NCBI GenBank assembly: GCA_002105175.1
Contig: MCGE01000015.1
Span: 310,001 to 374,000 of the forward strand
Reading direction: 5' to 3'
Length of the DNA stretch: 64,000 bases
Source: Absidia repens
Taxonomy: Eukaryota > Mucoromycota > Mucoromycetes > Mucorales > Cunninghamellaceae
Shown: in pieces, positions 53,996-64,000 of the stretch
Position numbering within the stretch: the stretch's first letter is position 1
Layout: each line of letters starts with the position of its first letter
The notes under the pieces: generated by a model
Database searches by the model: none
Seen by the model: only the letters and a program-made list of their open reading frames with translations
Told to the model about the DNA's origin: nothing
Made by a program: the position numbers and the translations under genes

Positions 53996-56117
53996 ATGAC
54001 TGAGTCTACGTCACAAACTCAACTTGTAGAAGATACTAATCGGTTTGGGAAACATAAGGGTAAGGTTTTACAATGAAGCAGGCTTCACTGCCCTTTGGTA
54101 CCAATTAGTCAACTATGTATTTGTTTACTTATCTTTTTTTTTTATATATATCATTTATACATATGTTTGCTGAACATAAAAATAAATAAAAAAACTATAT
54201 AGGCAAATCAAACTATGTCAACAGTAGAAGTTTGCCTTCGAATATGAACAGCAATGGCATCAACGGCGCCAACGGAACCAACGGCACTAGTAGCAATATG
54301 TATGTCGCGATTCGATCTCAATCTGCTTCACCTTCTTCAAATTCACTGTCGTCATTGTCATCCTCATCATCTCCCTCTTCTTCAGCATCAGCATCCATTT
54401 ATACTGTGGTATTTCAGCCTCTCAACAGTCAATTCCCCGTGAAAACAATAGAAGTCAGTGCAAATACCAGGTGCCGTATTGGGCGACAATCGAACGCAAA
54501 GACGATTCCGAAACCATTAAATGGATACTTTGACTCAAAGGTACTCTCAAGGAACCATGCTCTTATGTGGTCAGGAATCGAAGGTGGTGGTGTTTGGATC
54601 AGGGATACAAAATCTAGCAATGGTACGTTTTTGAATGGACAGCGACTCTCTGCGGAACTGGAAGAAAGCGAACCGTTTGAATTAAAAACAGGGGACAAGA
54701 TCGAATTTGGCATTGATATTACTGGTGAAGATGGCTCTGGTAAGGAAAAAAAACAATGTAAAAGCGCAATGATGTATTTAGATAACTCACTTCACAACAA
54801 ACAAACAAACAAACAAAAAAAAATATTATATTGTAGTACTATATCATAAAGTGGCATGCAATGTATCTATATTCAATATACCAGTGGACCAAATGGAGCA
54901 TTCAACGTTGAAGGAATTCAATTTAGCAAACGGTTATGCATCTTTATTCTCAACTTCGGAGATGGAAGTAAGTGTGTGTGTGATTTTTGGAACAAAAAGT
55001 GTGTGGTTAAATGTCAACCATCGGATGGACGGGCTGACCTGTGTTCTGGTATTTATTTATGATTTACGTTTTTTTAGGCTTCTCATCAACGTCGAGGATC
55101 TACCTCTTCCATATCAACAATCTCATATCAATCTGGTAAGACAACCATCACTGATCATTCTACAGTCGCGGTGGCGAAACGTAATAAGAACTGGGAAATC
55201 CTACTGTCCAAATTAGAGGTAAATCGTCTGTACATCGGACTTTCTGTCTTTCTTCTTCTTTGGCGACTACTCCTTTACTCACATGATCCAATTGTTTTAT
55301 ATACTGTATAGGGTGAATTGCAACGGTCACAGCAAGTGGAAAAGGAGCTTCTCGGTATGAAGGATGCTATTGGTGAAATGGACAAGGCAAATCATGAAGA
55401 GCGGCTCAAAAAATCGGCAAGTTTCATATTTCAGAAAAAAAAAACAAAGGGGTTAAGGGTGGAAGGAAAGGGGGAGTAGCAATTGATTCTGTAAATGAAT
55501 ACTTTATAAACTAACTGGAATTTTTTTTTCTCCTCGTATAGAATGCTTTAAATAAGGCATTGCAAAAACAACTTGACGACGCACACCATCAAGTCAATGC
55601 TTATGCTGAAAAATCACGACTTCAAGATCTATCATTATCCTCTGCTCAAAAGGAATTAATGGAGTTACGCCAACGTATTGACAAAATAACAAAGAACAAC
55701 AAGATGAATGGATCAGAGGTGGCAAGTTGGCGGCAAAAGGTGGAGCAAGTACGACTAGAACTGGAGACTGAAAAATTGAAACACAACAAAGATTTGATGA
55801 TGGAAAAGAAACGGTGCGTTGAATATGAACAAAAATGCGTGGAATTGGAAAAGCACTTGCTGACTTTAGAACGAGGATACCAGCGATCAACAAGCAAGTC
55901 ATCTGAAGCGTCATCATCGAATCAGGGTGGTCTCTTTTCCGGATTCATGGATGCTATTCAGGTAAAAAAAAAAAAAAAATGAATAAATTGGCGGGCTTTT
56001 GGGTGATTGTTTACTAACTCATATTTTCAATTTCAGATACGATCTGTACAAGTTATTCTTGGTGTGATGATGGCCGTAATATCTACTTTATTATATGCTC
56101 TTCTATTAGTTATTTGA
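53996..56117 (+). CDS. FHA-domain tail-anchored coiled-coil protein (SLMAP/Far9-Far10-like)
   Basis: Seven exons, 53996-54059, 54203-54739, 54837-54967, 55078-55218, 55312-55416, 55542-55961 and 56037-56117, give 492 residues. After an Asn/Ser-rich leader, residues about 95-215 form an FHA domain: CRIGRQSN, KVLSRNHALMW (phosphothreonine-contacting R/S/RNHA), DTKSSNGTFLNGQRLS and LKTGDKIEFG. Long coiled coils follow (LEGELQRSQQVEKELLGMKD, then LQKQLDDAHHQVNAYAEKSR). The last exon codes VQVILGVMMAVISTLLYALL followed by LVI, a C-terminal membrane anchor. FHA + coiled coil + tail anchor is the architecture of human SLMAP and yeast Far9/Far10, the STRIPAK subunit on ER/nuclear envelope or mitochondria. 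The intron at 55417-55541 is GC-AG (GCAAGT donor), required by phase. Confidence 0.88.
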
Positions 56118-56786
56118 TCTGATACCCTTCCCACCACTATCTCCTCCTCCTCCTCCTCCTCCTCCTCCTCCTCCTCTCCCTTCACTTTTTAATGATGTAT
56201 ACCCGCCCTCTTTATATTTTAGTCAAGTAGTTTATTTCTTTGATACACTCTTTTTTTTTGGATCTCATTCCCCCTTTTACTTATATCATCATATCTTATT
56301 CCTATCAAACAAAAACAATTAATCCATGTATGAAATAAAAAAAGGTTATCGTTTTTTATTATTGTTGGTGTTATTGCTATTGTTATCATGTCTTCAATAC
56401 GGAATAAATTTGTCCCTTTATTAGATATTTGTCTTCAATATTGTATGAACCAACAACAAAAAATAAAAATAAAAAAGAGTTGCTATGTAGCAATTTGTCC
56501 TCAATGTTGCATGTGTGTAATACTTTTTTTTTTATTGATTCAGTAGAACCCAGATATTGTCATAATAAATATGATGAGAAAAAAAAGTGGGAAAGAGACT
56601 ATATATTATATATGTATAATTGGAATGGGAAAATAAAATAAAAGGATATTTACAAAACTACGATAAACTAACTAATACGTGTGTGTGTGTGTGTGTGTGT
56701 GTGATAATATAACAAAGTTGTGTGTGAGAAAAATATAAAAGCCCCCTGTCCCTCCCAATCAAAGGTCCATTCAGTCAGCCAGTCAT
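56118..56786. other. Intergenic, convergent 3' ends with microsatellites
   Basis: A CTC run at about 56141-56176 is in the 3' UTR of the FHA gene, and a GT run at 56679-56703 lies near the Gly/Tyr-rich gene. No coding exon is seen. Confidence 0.6.
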
Positions 56787-57266
56787 TCATCCATAGATTG
56801 CATTTCGCCTCCAAACATTTTTGGTAGAGCTAAAGTCCCGTTCATATGGCCATCGACCAGCGCCAGCCCCACCGCCCATGTAGCCCATTTCCGGATAGTA
56901 GTAAGAGCTTCCATAGCGCAATCGGTTGTACATGTTGCGAAACAATCCTGGAGATCGGTAGCCACCGCCATAGTAGCTATTGCCGTAAGAAGGATAGTAG
57001 CCTCCATAGCCGCCCATACCGCCACCACTCCCGTAATAGTATGATTGATGCGCCGGATATAACCCACCGCCATACATGTATGGATTGTGATAGCCACCAT
57101 AGCTGCCATACATTGTCGGCATATGAGGATAGTTGTACACTATACGGTAAACAAAGAAAAAAAAAAGGTCATCAATGAATTGGAAACGCCTTTTTGAAAC
57201 GAAAACGCCACACTTTTTTTTTTATCTGCCTGTATTGTGTGTTGACTTACTTGAGTAATATGACAT
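56787..57266 (-). CDS. Gly/Tyr-rich small protein
   Basis: Two exons, 57266-57251 (MSYYS plus one base) and 57139-56787, give 122 residues. The split codon forms ATG (Met). The protein is almost entirely Gly, Tyr, Met and Pro (YGGYHNPYMYGGGLYPAHQS, GSGGGMGGYGGYYPSYGNSY), with a more ordered C-terminus (LFRNMYNRLRYGSSYYYPEM) containing basic residues. There is no signal peptide. Such compositions occur in structural or phase-separating proteins. I do not recognise a family. Confidence 0.65.
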
Positions 57267-59597
57267 GATACGAGAAGGGTAATAGTAGAATGGAAAGAAA
57301 GAGAGAAAAAGAAATTTTCGTAATAATAAGAAGAAAAATAAGAAGAAAGGGTTCAATTCAAAACCTAGTCTGATAGAATATCAATTTCAACAAGATAAAT
57401 AAAAAAAAAAAGAGGTAAAGAGGAGAGAAAGGAGTACTTTTTTTTTTTGACTCGCTCAATTTAACTGCTTTTCATTTTCAAATGCCGTCTTTTTTTTTTT
57501 TTTGGTGGGTGATAATGGAGCCTATTGCACCAATCATCATACGGGATGGCCACAATGTCGGCTCAGTGAAGTGAGGGAAACAAAGGATTGTAAAAAAAAA
57601 AAAAAAGAGAAAAATCAGGTGGGTCTCTACTTTTGTTCTATACAGTTTTCTGTGTTTGGATGGTTGCACTGGATCAACTGACTTGCTTCTTTAATGACTG
57701 TTCCGATAAAGCGTGCCTTCTTTTTTTTTTATTATATAACAAGGTGATTTGAAAGGTAATTCCAATTCCAATTGCATTTCATGTATGCCTTTACCATTAA
57801 GAAATGGACTATGAAGAATCCAATCACAACTTTCTATATCAAGCATGTTGTTTTTGTCTCATCTTTGTTGCAAAAGAAAAAAAGAGAGGAGTTTGAATGT
57901 ATCGTGCCACGTTGCAATTTTTTTTTTTTGTCGGAATACATTGGCCGTTACTCCTTTAGAGCGTTCTCTTTTTCTTTTCTTCGATCTCTTACACTAGTGT
58001 ACCCCAAAATATATTAATGGACTGTCCATCCAATTGTATCTAATTTCATTTTCAATAAGCTTGACTTTATTTTTGATACCAAGCATCATCATAAATGCTG
58101 CAGTATCTCTATATATGCTCAGCTTGCTTTTAAAAAATCTGCATGATTCCATGAGTGAGGGGTTTGAAAAAAAAGGCAACCCACTCCAGACATTTTCACA
58201 TTTGTTAATAGCCAATAAAAAAAACACCCACCCTAGCAAAAGGACGATCAGAAAATCTTATTTTATATATTTATTTGTGTACAAAGTAAAGGGAGGGGGA
58301 TCACCAACCCTTCAGTTTCCATCACATGATGATCAAAAAAAAAGAAAGATCCCTCCTCTTTTTTTTGATCAAGGTACCTTTTCCCAATGAGTTAAATAAC
58401 GTCATTGGACTAGTGAGTTTTCGGTATTTTGATAGAATTTGTTTCTCGTTGGACAAAACGACATTTGCTAAAAAAATTGAGTGAAGGATGATAATCATTT
58501 TTCCATCGCCAAACGGACCCTAAACTGGGAAAAACCTCATCGTCATTATGAATATATCTATATTTGCAAACCCGTTTGAACTTGGTTTCGACGGAAGTTT
58601 ATTTGCGTAGCCCGCCATTGCCCCAGGAAAATTAGGGTTGATCCATTCATACCTTCTTTTTTTTTCACTAATCCAACTAACGTTAACCAATATGTGTTTA
58701 TTATCTTCATTAACCAAGAGTTTCACAAAAAAAAAAAAAAAAAAAAAAGGTCATCCATCACTGACAAAAAAAAAAAGGTTCAATCATGCAATGCCAGCAA
58801 CCATTTCACTATAGAACTCTAATTCATGACAAATATTTTTATTATAGTATGAGTAATTTCAAGGACGCTGTGGTTTTTGGGAACCGCCTTTATCCCGATC
58901 GACAAGACAATTCAACTAATGGTAAACAAAACAGAACATATTCTTTTATTCGGGTGTTGATATAAACTATGACAACTAAACTCTAAACTAAACTAAGCTA
59001 ATGAGGGTTTCATGACAATATTCTAAGATGAAGAAGGCTAATCTAAATGGTGGGAGTGCTAAAATCCTGAATCCAAATGAAAGGGCTTCCCCATGCATGT
59101 TTATATTGCATTTTTGAAAATGCCCCTAATTCACAGTCTAATACTAATCCAAGGTCACCAGCAGCTCATTGATGACATCGATGAAGACAATGATATGAAA
59201 AAGAAAGGGAAGAAGAAAATAAGGAGATTCAATAAAAAACATGTGAGCGGAGTGTAAATCTTCAACCAGGAGTTTATTAGTTTTTTTTATTTTGGTGGTG
59301 ATGTGTCAAAAAATCAAAAACTAATCAGGCACAATAAAATAGCTGCATATGCAAGTCCAAAACACTGTGTTTATTATATTCTGAATTTTATTTCGATAAA
59401 AGATATACCTATACTAAATGGAGAGGGGCGTAAAGAAAATAACAAAGAGTGGAAAGGAAAGAATATATAAAAATTATAAAAATAAAAAAGAGGTATAAAT
59501 ATTCAACGTTTGATAAGAGATGGCGGCTATAAAAAAAAGGTGTGTGTGTGGAGGAGTGGCAAAGGAGAGAAAGAGAGGAAAGTGGTTTATACAATAT
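57267..59597. other. Intergenic with repeat H
   Basis: It contains several A/T runs (57490-57502, 57590-57606, 58727-58748), repeat copy H (about 58920-59260) and AT-rich flank. Open frames at 57772, 58034 and 58520 lack start context, domains or splice partners. Confidence 0.5.
58920..59260 (-). repeat. Dispersed repeat family, copy H (subtype II core)
   Basis: Minus-strand reading: degenerate box with CTCCGCTCACATG near 59255-59240, CT-rich leader, core 59165-59050 with GGGGCATTTTCAAAAATGCA and CATGCATGGGGAAGCCCTTT, and AATAAAAGAATATG near 58950. Confidence 0.75.
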
Positions 59598-60441
59598 TTA
59601 ACGAGACATTGCAGGTGCCATTTTCCATCGACGCCCAGCAGGTTGTTGTGAAGAGACCATTTCCAAATCATCATCATCGGTGTCATCGTGATCATAGAAT
59701 GTATCCATGGCCATCTCTTGATCGTCAATGGAATCATAATCTTCATAATCATCGTCGTCAAACGCATCATCGATCTCATCCTCCCAGGGCGGTTGTTCAA
59801 AGAGTATCCCACTGTTTCCGGGATGTCTTGCATCTTCTTGCCATTGTAGCGTACTGTCGTTCAAAGGAGGAGCAGAGGAAGTCATCCCAGACGACGTGTG
59901 ATGAGGAGCCCCAATTGTAGTATCAGCATTGACATTTGGAGCACTTTTTTTTTTTCATAAAAAAAAAAAAGAAACCGAGTGAGTATTTCATGAGAATAAG
60001 TGTATATAGATGATAGTTTCCATCTTACCCTTGGTTGTGGTTATTGCTGGTAGTGCGAATGTCAGCCATAGGCTGAAGCAATGGTTGCAGGTATCGGAAA
60101 TAGAATGCATAGAGTGTTGGATGAGGACAGCTTTGCAGTGCCTATAGTGGAATAAAAACAAAAAAATAAAAAACAGGACTGAGTCATCCATCTACAAGCA
60201 TATATATAAATTCTTATTTTTTTTTTTTTTGCAGGAGGAGTGACTTTACCTTTGCGACTTTATCAAATCCAGACATCATAATTTCCAGACGCACTTTTTC
60301 CCGATCCCGATCGTCGTAAGTGCCAGTATTGAAGGTAGGTTGAGTCGCCACAATCGTATTGATCAAACGAAGGTGGGCAATCTATAACAAAAAGAATGAG
60401 TAAAACCCTGTTCTCAAGTTGTGATACACAGCCGCACACAA

Positions 60442-60479
<38 letters not shown>

Positions 60480-62160
60480 GTTACATACCAAATATTCAAC
60501 AACACCATCATCTACCATAACACTGCCCGTGCCTTCTTCTTGAGTTCCCTTTTGCACATCCAGTGTACTATTGAGTCCAGAGTCTTGATCAGCGGCAGCA
60601 GTATCCGATGTTTCCAGTTGTTGCTGTGATGTTGGTGGCTTGATTCGCAGTTGCCTAAACGCACTTTCAAACTTGTAATCCAATACTTGGGCCAAAAACG
60701 TGATAGGTTCGATTTCTTTCTCGACGGTATATTGTAATTCTCGCATCCAAGCAGTGTAGCGAGGTTTGAATGGCTGCCCAGTGACATAAAAAGGATCATT
60801 TTCCAGTATGGTTTTCATAACAATCTGTGGATCTTCTTTCAGGGTCATACGGAATGGAAGTTTGGAGGCTTTGTCATCATCATCATTATTATCGTCATCA
60901 TTCGCATCCTGTTGTGAGCTGCTCCCCCATCACTGGGTGAGGTAGTCGACGACATGCTGGTGTTATTCGTAGGTATTGATGAGATACTATTGGTGGGTTC
61001 GGGATTATCTAAAAGTAGTCGCCGTAAAACGTCATATCCATGAATATAGGGAACAGTGTCAGACGGTGTTGTTTGTAGATTGGCCAGAGTACATAGGATG
61101 TTCATAAAGTGAGCTCGAGTAATGACCGACAGGCTGTAAATAGATCGTTGTTTTTGGTTGACCCCAAATAATAAATCGCGGATATGTGTCAAGCCCACAG
61201 GATTGGTTAAAACAATGGAAATACCAGCTTGCTGCGGGAAAAAAACAAAAACAAATATATATATATATATAGCGTAATGAGTCAGATGGTTCCATTTGCA
61301 TGTATTTTATTTTTTGACGTTTTTTGTTTTCCGTACCTCGTGAGTCATAATGGCTTTGAAACATTTGGCTAAATGTTGAAGAACCTTGTCATCATTTGGG
61401 GATCTATTGTCAAGACAAAAAGGGAAGAAGCGTAAGGAGATGAACGACTAATTTTCATTCTCATTTTGTATATACATACCTTTTTGAAGCTTGATTCATT
61501 TGGCGGAAGAGATCAGAGAGGACTGCGTAGCCATCCAATTGTAGAAACTGAGTTGTCCAACTAACAAAAGAATATGAATAAACTGCTCCTTGCAACCTGT
61601 TTTTTTTTCCAAAAATAAATGCTTACCTTGCTTTGACACTGCGTAGGCATACCCGAAGATCTTGGACCTGGGACTCATCCAAGTCACGTACATGGCAATC
61701 CTTCAAAAGATGAATAAAATATTCAGGTGACAGCACTTTCTTCGTCATTGTTCGGTCATAACGGTGGGAAGATTTTTTGTTGTTGTCAATGTTCGTATCC
61801 TGATTGAAATTCATAATCGAACCCCTTTGCGCCCGACCACGTGCTGATGTTGAATATGCCTTTTTCCTATTGTTGTTGAGACTGTTTCCATTATGGCCAC
61901 GTTTGTTGTTTTGTTTTGGAGAGTTGTTGGTGGCCGTTGAAGTAGATGCTGCATGGCTAGCATCAAAAAAGTTGTCTTGAAATACATCCATGTGGTGTTG
62001 CTGCGGCTTTTGTTTCTTTTGTATCCCCCAGGTTCGCCAAGAGAAGATGCCGTTGTTGGATTGTTGCTGGGTGTTGGTTTGGCTGTTCCTTAGAAGTACT
62101 TGCTTTACTTCGAGCGATAACGTTTTTGCTACATCACCCGAAAGACCATATTCATGCTAC

Positions 62161-62193
<33 letters not shown>

Positions 62194-62791
62194 AGTATAA
62201 TCAAATGGGAACTTTCCTATGTCAAAAAATATTTCTTACCGCCATTTTATCAAACGCCTGATCGAAATTTTCTGTGGAATCATCAGCGACGTTTTTGCCA
62301 TAGGCTATACTGGTTGGAGAAATTGAGGTACCCGTAGGTGAAGTTGTTGCTTGGGGGGCAGTTGGCGGTGGCGGCACATTATGTTGAGGAGAAGGAGGAC
62401 GAGGAGCATCATTTTGGTGATGGATAATACCGCCGCCAAGTTGCACTGTACGTACAGGAGGAGAGATATTTGGGTTCACCCGCATGTTGGATGGGTTGGA
62501 GCGAATAGAGGAGATAACGGAATCAACACGTGAGTCTTCATTGATACCAGAATAGTAAGAAGGCGCACCATTAGCGTCACCACCACCACCGATAGATGAA
62601 GTCACCATGCCAGAATCAGTGGACGATGACGGTTCTGCGTCATCTTCCTGTGCAAAGGAGTCTTGGCTTTTTTGAAACAAACGCCCATACATTCGGTTGA
62701 TGAGTCTTGGTTGTTGTTGTTGATGGGAGGAAGAAGAAGACGAAGGCGAGAGGTCTTGGGATGTCATATTCCTTTCAGTATGTTGAATCAT
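59598..62791 (-). CDS. Formin GBD/FH3-like protein lacking FH1-FH2, probable 1-nt frameshift
   Basis: Eight exons, 62791-62240, 62156-61627, 61560-61480, 61403-61337, 61231-60489, 60381-60250, 60141-60029 and 59943-59598. With one missing base assumed at the C5 run 60924-60928 the product is about 854 residues. A disordered Ser/Pro/Gln N-terminus is followed by a helical repeat region resembling the Drf GBD/FH3 of diaphanous formins: LSPEYFIHLLKDCHVRDLDE, SWTTQFLQLDGYAVLSDLFR, LQHLAKCFKAIMTHEQAGIS, IHGYDVLRRLLLDNP, IAHLRLINTIVATQPTFN, MSGFDKVAKALQSCPHPTLY. It ends in an acidic tail (DEIDDAFDDDDYEDYDSIDD) and no FH1 or FH2. Past the C5 run the frame runs SSSQQDANDDDNNDDDD, clearly coding; no splice pair explains the shift, so an assembly error or mutation is likely. 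Function would be Rho-linked polarity, by inference. Confidence 0.7.
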
Positions 62792-63104
62792 GTCCAAGAC
62801 GATTTCGTGAAAACGTGAAGGGAAAAAATAAAGTGGAAGAGAAAAAAAAAATATGAAACGACAGAAAAAAAAAAATAAAAAAAAACCACAGGACAGATTG
62901 TTTTGATGTTTCCTTTTTGGGCCCACCGTTTTTATCGGACCTGAATTTTAGCGCAAGAAAAAAAATATGGAAAGCATTGGCCGCTTTTTTTTTATTACAG
63001 CATAAGTGCATTGATAAATTGTTATGGTAGCATAATATGTATACTGTAGTGGTATGATTTGATTAATTAAAATAAATTTGTATGTATACAAAAAGCAATG
63101 ACAT
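62792..63104. other. Short intergenic region
   Basis: Promoter of the FH3-like gene with A-runs (about 62842-62885), and the 3' flank of the 63105 gene. Nothing else is seen. Confidence 0.55.
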
Positions 63105-63656
63105 TTAGTGAAATGTATTTGGTATAGGACGTAAGTCATGACTGTTGACTTTAGCTTTGAATGCCTCGTAGCTCGGTACAGCAGTGTCAGCATTTGACCA
63201 TGTTTGTAGCAACAATCGGTTTAATTCGGTAATTGTATGGTGATGAGGATGATCCAGCAACGATGAAAGCGATGACGTTGATGCTGATGACAGCAATGTC
63301 CGTGATGACGATGAAGTCACTGGTGATATTGGCGATGTTATTGATGAAAAAGAAGAGGAGGAGAATGATGATAATGCAGGTGATGATGGTGGTGAAGGGG
63401 GTAATTCTTCCTCTTCAGTAACAGAACGACAAGAATATTTCGCCAAATCATTCTCACATTCATATTCTTCATCGTCTGTGCCATATTGATGTGGACTGTT
63501 TAATACAAGTTCGTGATAAAATTTGGCAACATTAATCCGCGGAGTTTGTCGGCCATAGTTATGAGGCCAGATTGATTCTTCTTCTTGAGCAGCTTTAACA
63601 GACGATTCATATGTGGGAGGCGAAATTAATGATGAATAGTGAGGCAATTGATCCAT
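63105..63656 (-). CDS. Hypothetical Ser-rich protein
   Basis: Single-exon ORF of 183 residues from ATG 63656 (MDQLPHYSSLISPPTYESSV). The N-terminus carries a PPTYESS motif resembling a PPxY WW-binding site, then INVAKFYHELVLNSP and a Ser-rich centre (SSFSSSSFSSITSPIS). The C-terminus is more ordered (ITELNRLLLQTWSNADTAVP, YEAFKAKVNSHDLRPIPNTF). The longer reading from 63671 begins with TTG and is not used. I recognise no family. Confidence 0.6.
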   Translation of the reverse strand: MDQLPHYSSLISPPTYESSVKAAQEEESIWPHNYGRQTPRINVAKFYHELVLNSPHQYGTDDEEYECENDLAKYSCRSVTEEEELPPSPPSSPALSSFSSSSFSSITSPISPVTSSSSRTLLSSASTSSLSSLLDHPHHHTITELNRLLLQTWSNADTAVPSYEAFKAKVNSHDLRPIPNTFH

Positions 63657-64000
63657 GATGAGAAAAAACAACCACTTAAAAGTAGGAGGATAAAAAAATA
63701 AAAAAGTGAAGACAAAGAAGAAGAAAAAGAAAATCGGTGTGAAGGGGAATCTTAGTTTAACGAAAATAAGGATGATATTTATATATCAATTTCCTTTCTC
63801 CCGAGAATCTAACTTTTTTTTTTTGTTTGACACACTTGACCGTCTTTTCTCCCCATTTTTAATGCACAAATGAAAAAATATAAAAGCGAACAGGTGGCGC
63901 GAAGAAAAAACATCCTTTAAACCCAAAAATCATTCATGATTGCCTACCAATCAGTATCATCATGAGTCCCATACCCTTCTCAGTGATTCGCGTGTCTTTA
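63657..64000. other. Upstream region at right edge
   Basis: Promoter of the 63105-63656 gene. AT-rich with TATA-like ATATTTATATATC at 63775-63787. No further gene start is recognised before the window ends. Confidence 0.5.

Noticed and set aside
57772..58390. Several open frames of 75-118 codons between 57.7 and 58.4 kb
   Set aside because: They are rich in Ile/Phe/Ser from AT-rich DNA, mutually overlapping, without domains or introns; a chance origin is likely.
1..64000. tRNA, rRNA or CRISPR features
   Set aside because: Scanning for B-box-like GGTTCGANTCC and for regularly spaced repeats found no convincing tRNA gene, no rRNA and no array.

Overview
The window looks like nuclear DNA of an early-diverging filamentous fungus, most likely Mucoromycota/Mucorales. 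It is AT-rich, and its multi-exon genes have short introns (mostly 60-110 nt) with GTAAGT-type donors. It carries many long A/T homopolymers and CAA/GAT-type microsatellites. Gene families include a PDR-type ABC pump, a Drs2-like flippase, Suv4-20/SET9, ELL, NAP1 and a protoglobin. I rebuilt the gene models by hand from splice signals and reading-frame phase. No search was run, so family names rest on motifs I recognise.

Layout. 1-2867 (+): C-terminal part of a PDR ABC transporter. 4214-4844 (-): small secreted expansin-like protein. 5670-7131 (-): PLP aminotransferase. 7689-9711 (-): ELL-like elongation factor. 9712-12802: gene-poor, with a dispersed repeat and exon-like fragments. 12803-13300 (-): hypothetical protein. 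13447-15799 (-): UFD1-like zinc-finger protein, divergent from a stand-alone response regulator at 16220-16832 (+). 19045-19941 (+): secreted 3D/double-psi-barrel-like protein. 22025-25761 (-): SET9/Suv4-20 methyltransferase with one very long intron. 27435-28133 (-): hypothetical. 28671-30113 (-): Y_phosphatase3-type phosphatase. 30568-31365 (-): protoglobin with a C-terminal membrane anchor. 31890-37074 (-): 15-exon P4-ATPase. 39399-42475 (-): large low-complexity protein, divergent from a MIT-domain protein at 43790-45386 (+). 48611-50285 (+): NAP1. 52224-53296 (-): SAM methyltransferase, divergent from a SLMAP/Far9-like FHA tail-anchored protein at 53996-56117 (+). 56787-57266 (-): Gly/Tyr-rich protein. 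59598-62791 (-): formin GBD/FH3-like protein without an FH2 domain, with a probable 1-nt frameshift. 63105-63656 (-): hypothetical.

These are independent genes, not a cluster. Shared themes are membrane trafficking and polarity (flippase, MIT, SLMAP-like, FH3-like), chromatin and transcription (SET9, NAP1, ELL), and cell wall or secretion (expansin-like, 3D-like).

The most unusual feature is a dispersed non-coding repeat family, at least eight copies in 64 kb on both strands. Each has a CACGTG-containing upstream box, a CT-rich leader, a highly conserved core of about 120-200 bp with an internal inverted repeat, and AATAAA signals. Two core subtypes exist, and one copy appears interrupted by a tRNA-like, poly(A)-tailed retroposon. 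Other points: two frame-supported GC-AG introns, a flippase whose best start is GTG, and a hidden third exon in the expansin-like gene.
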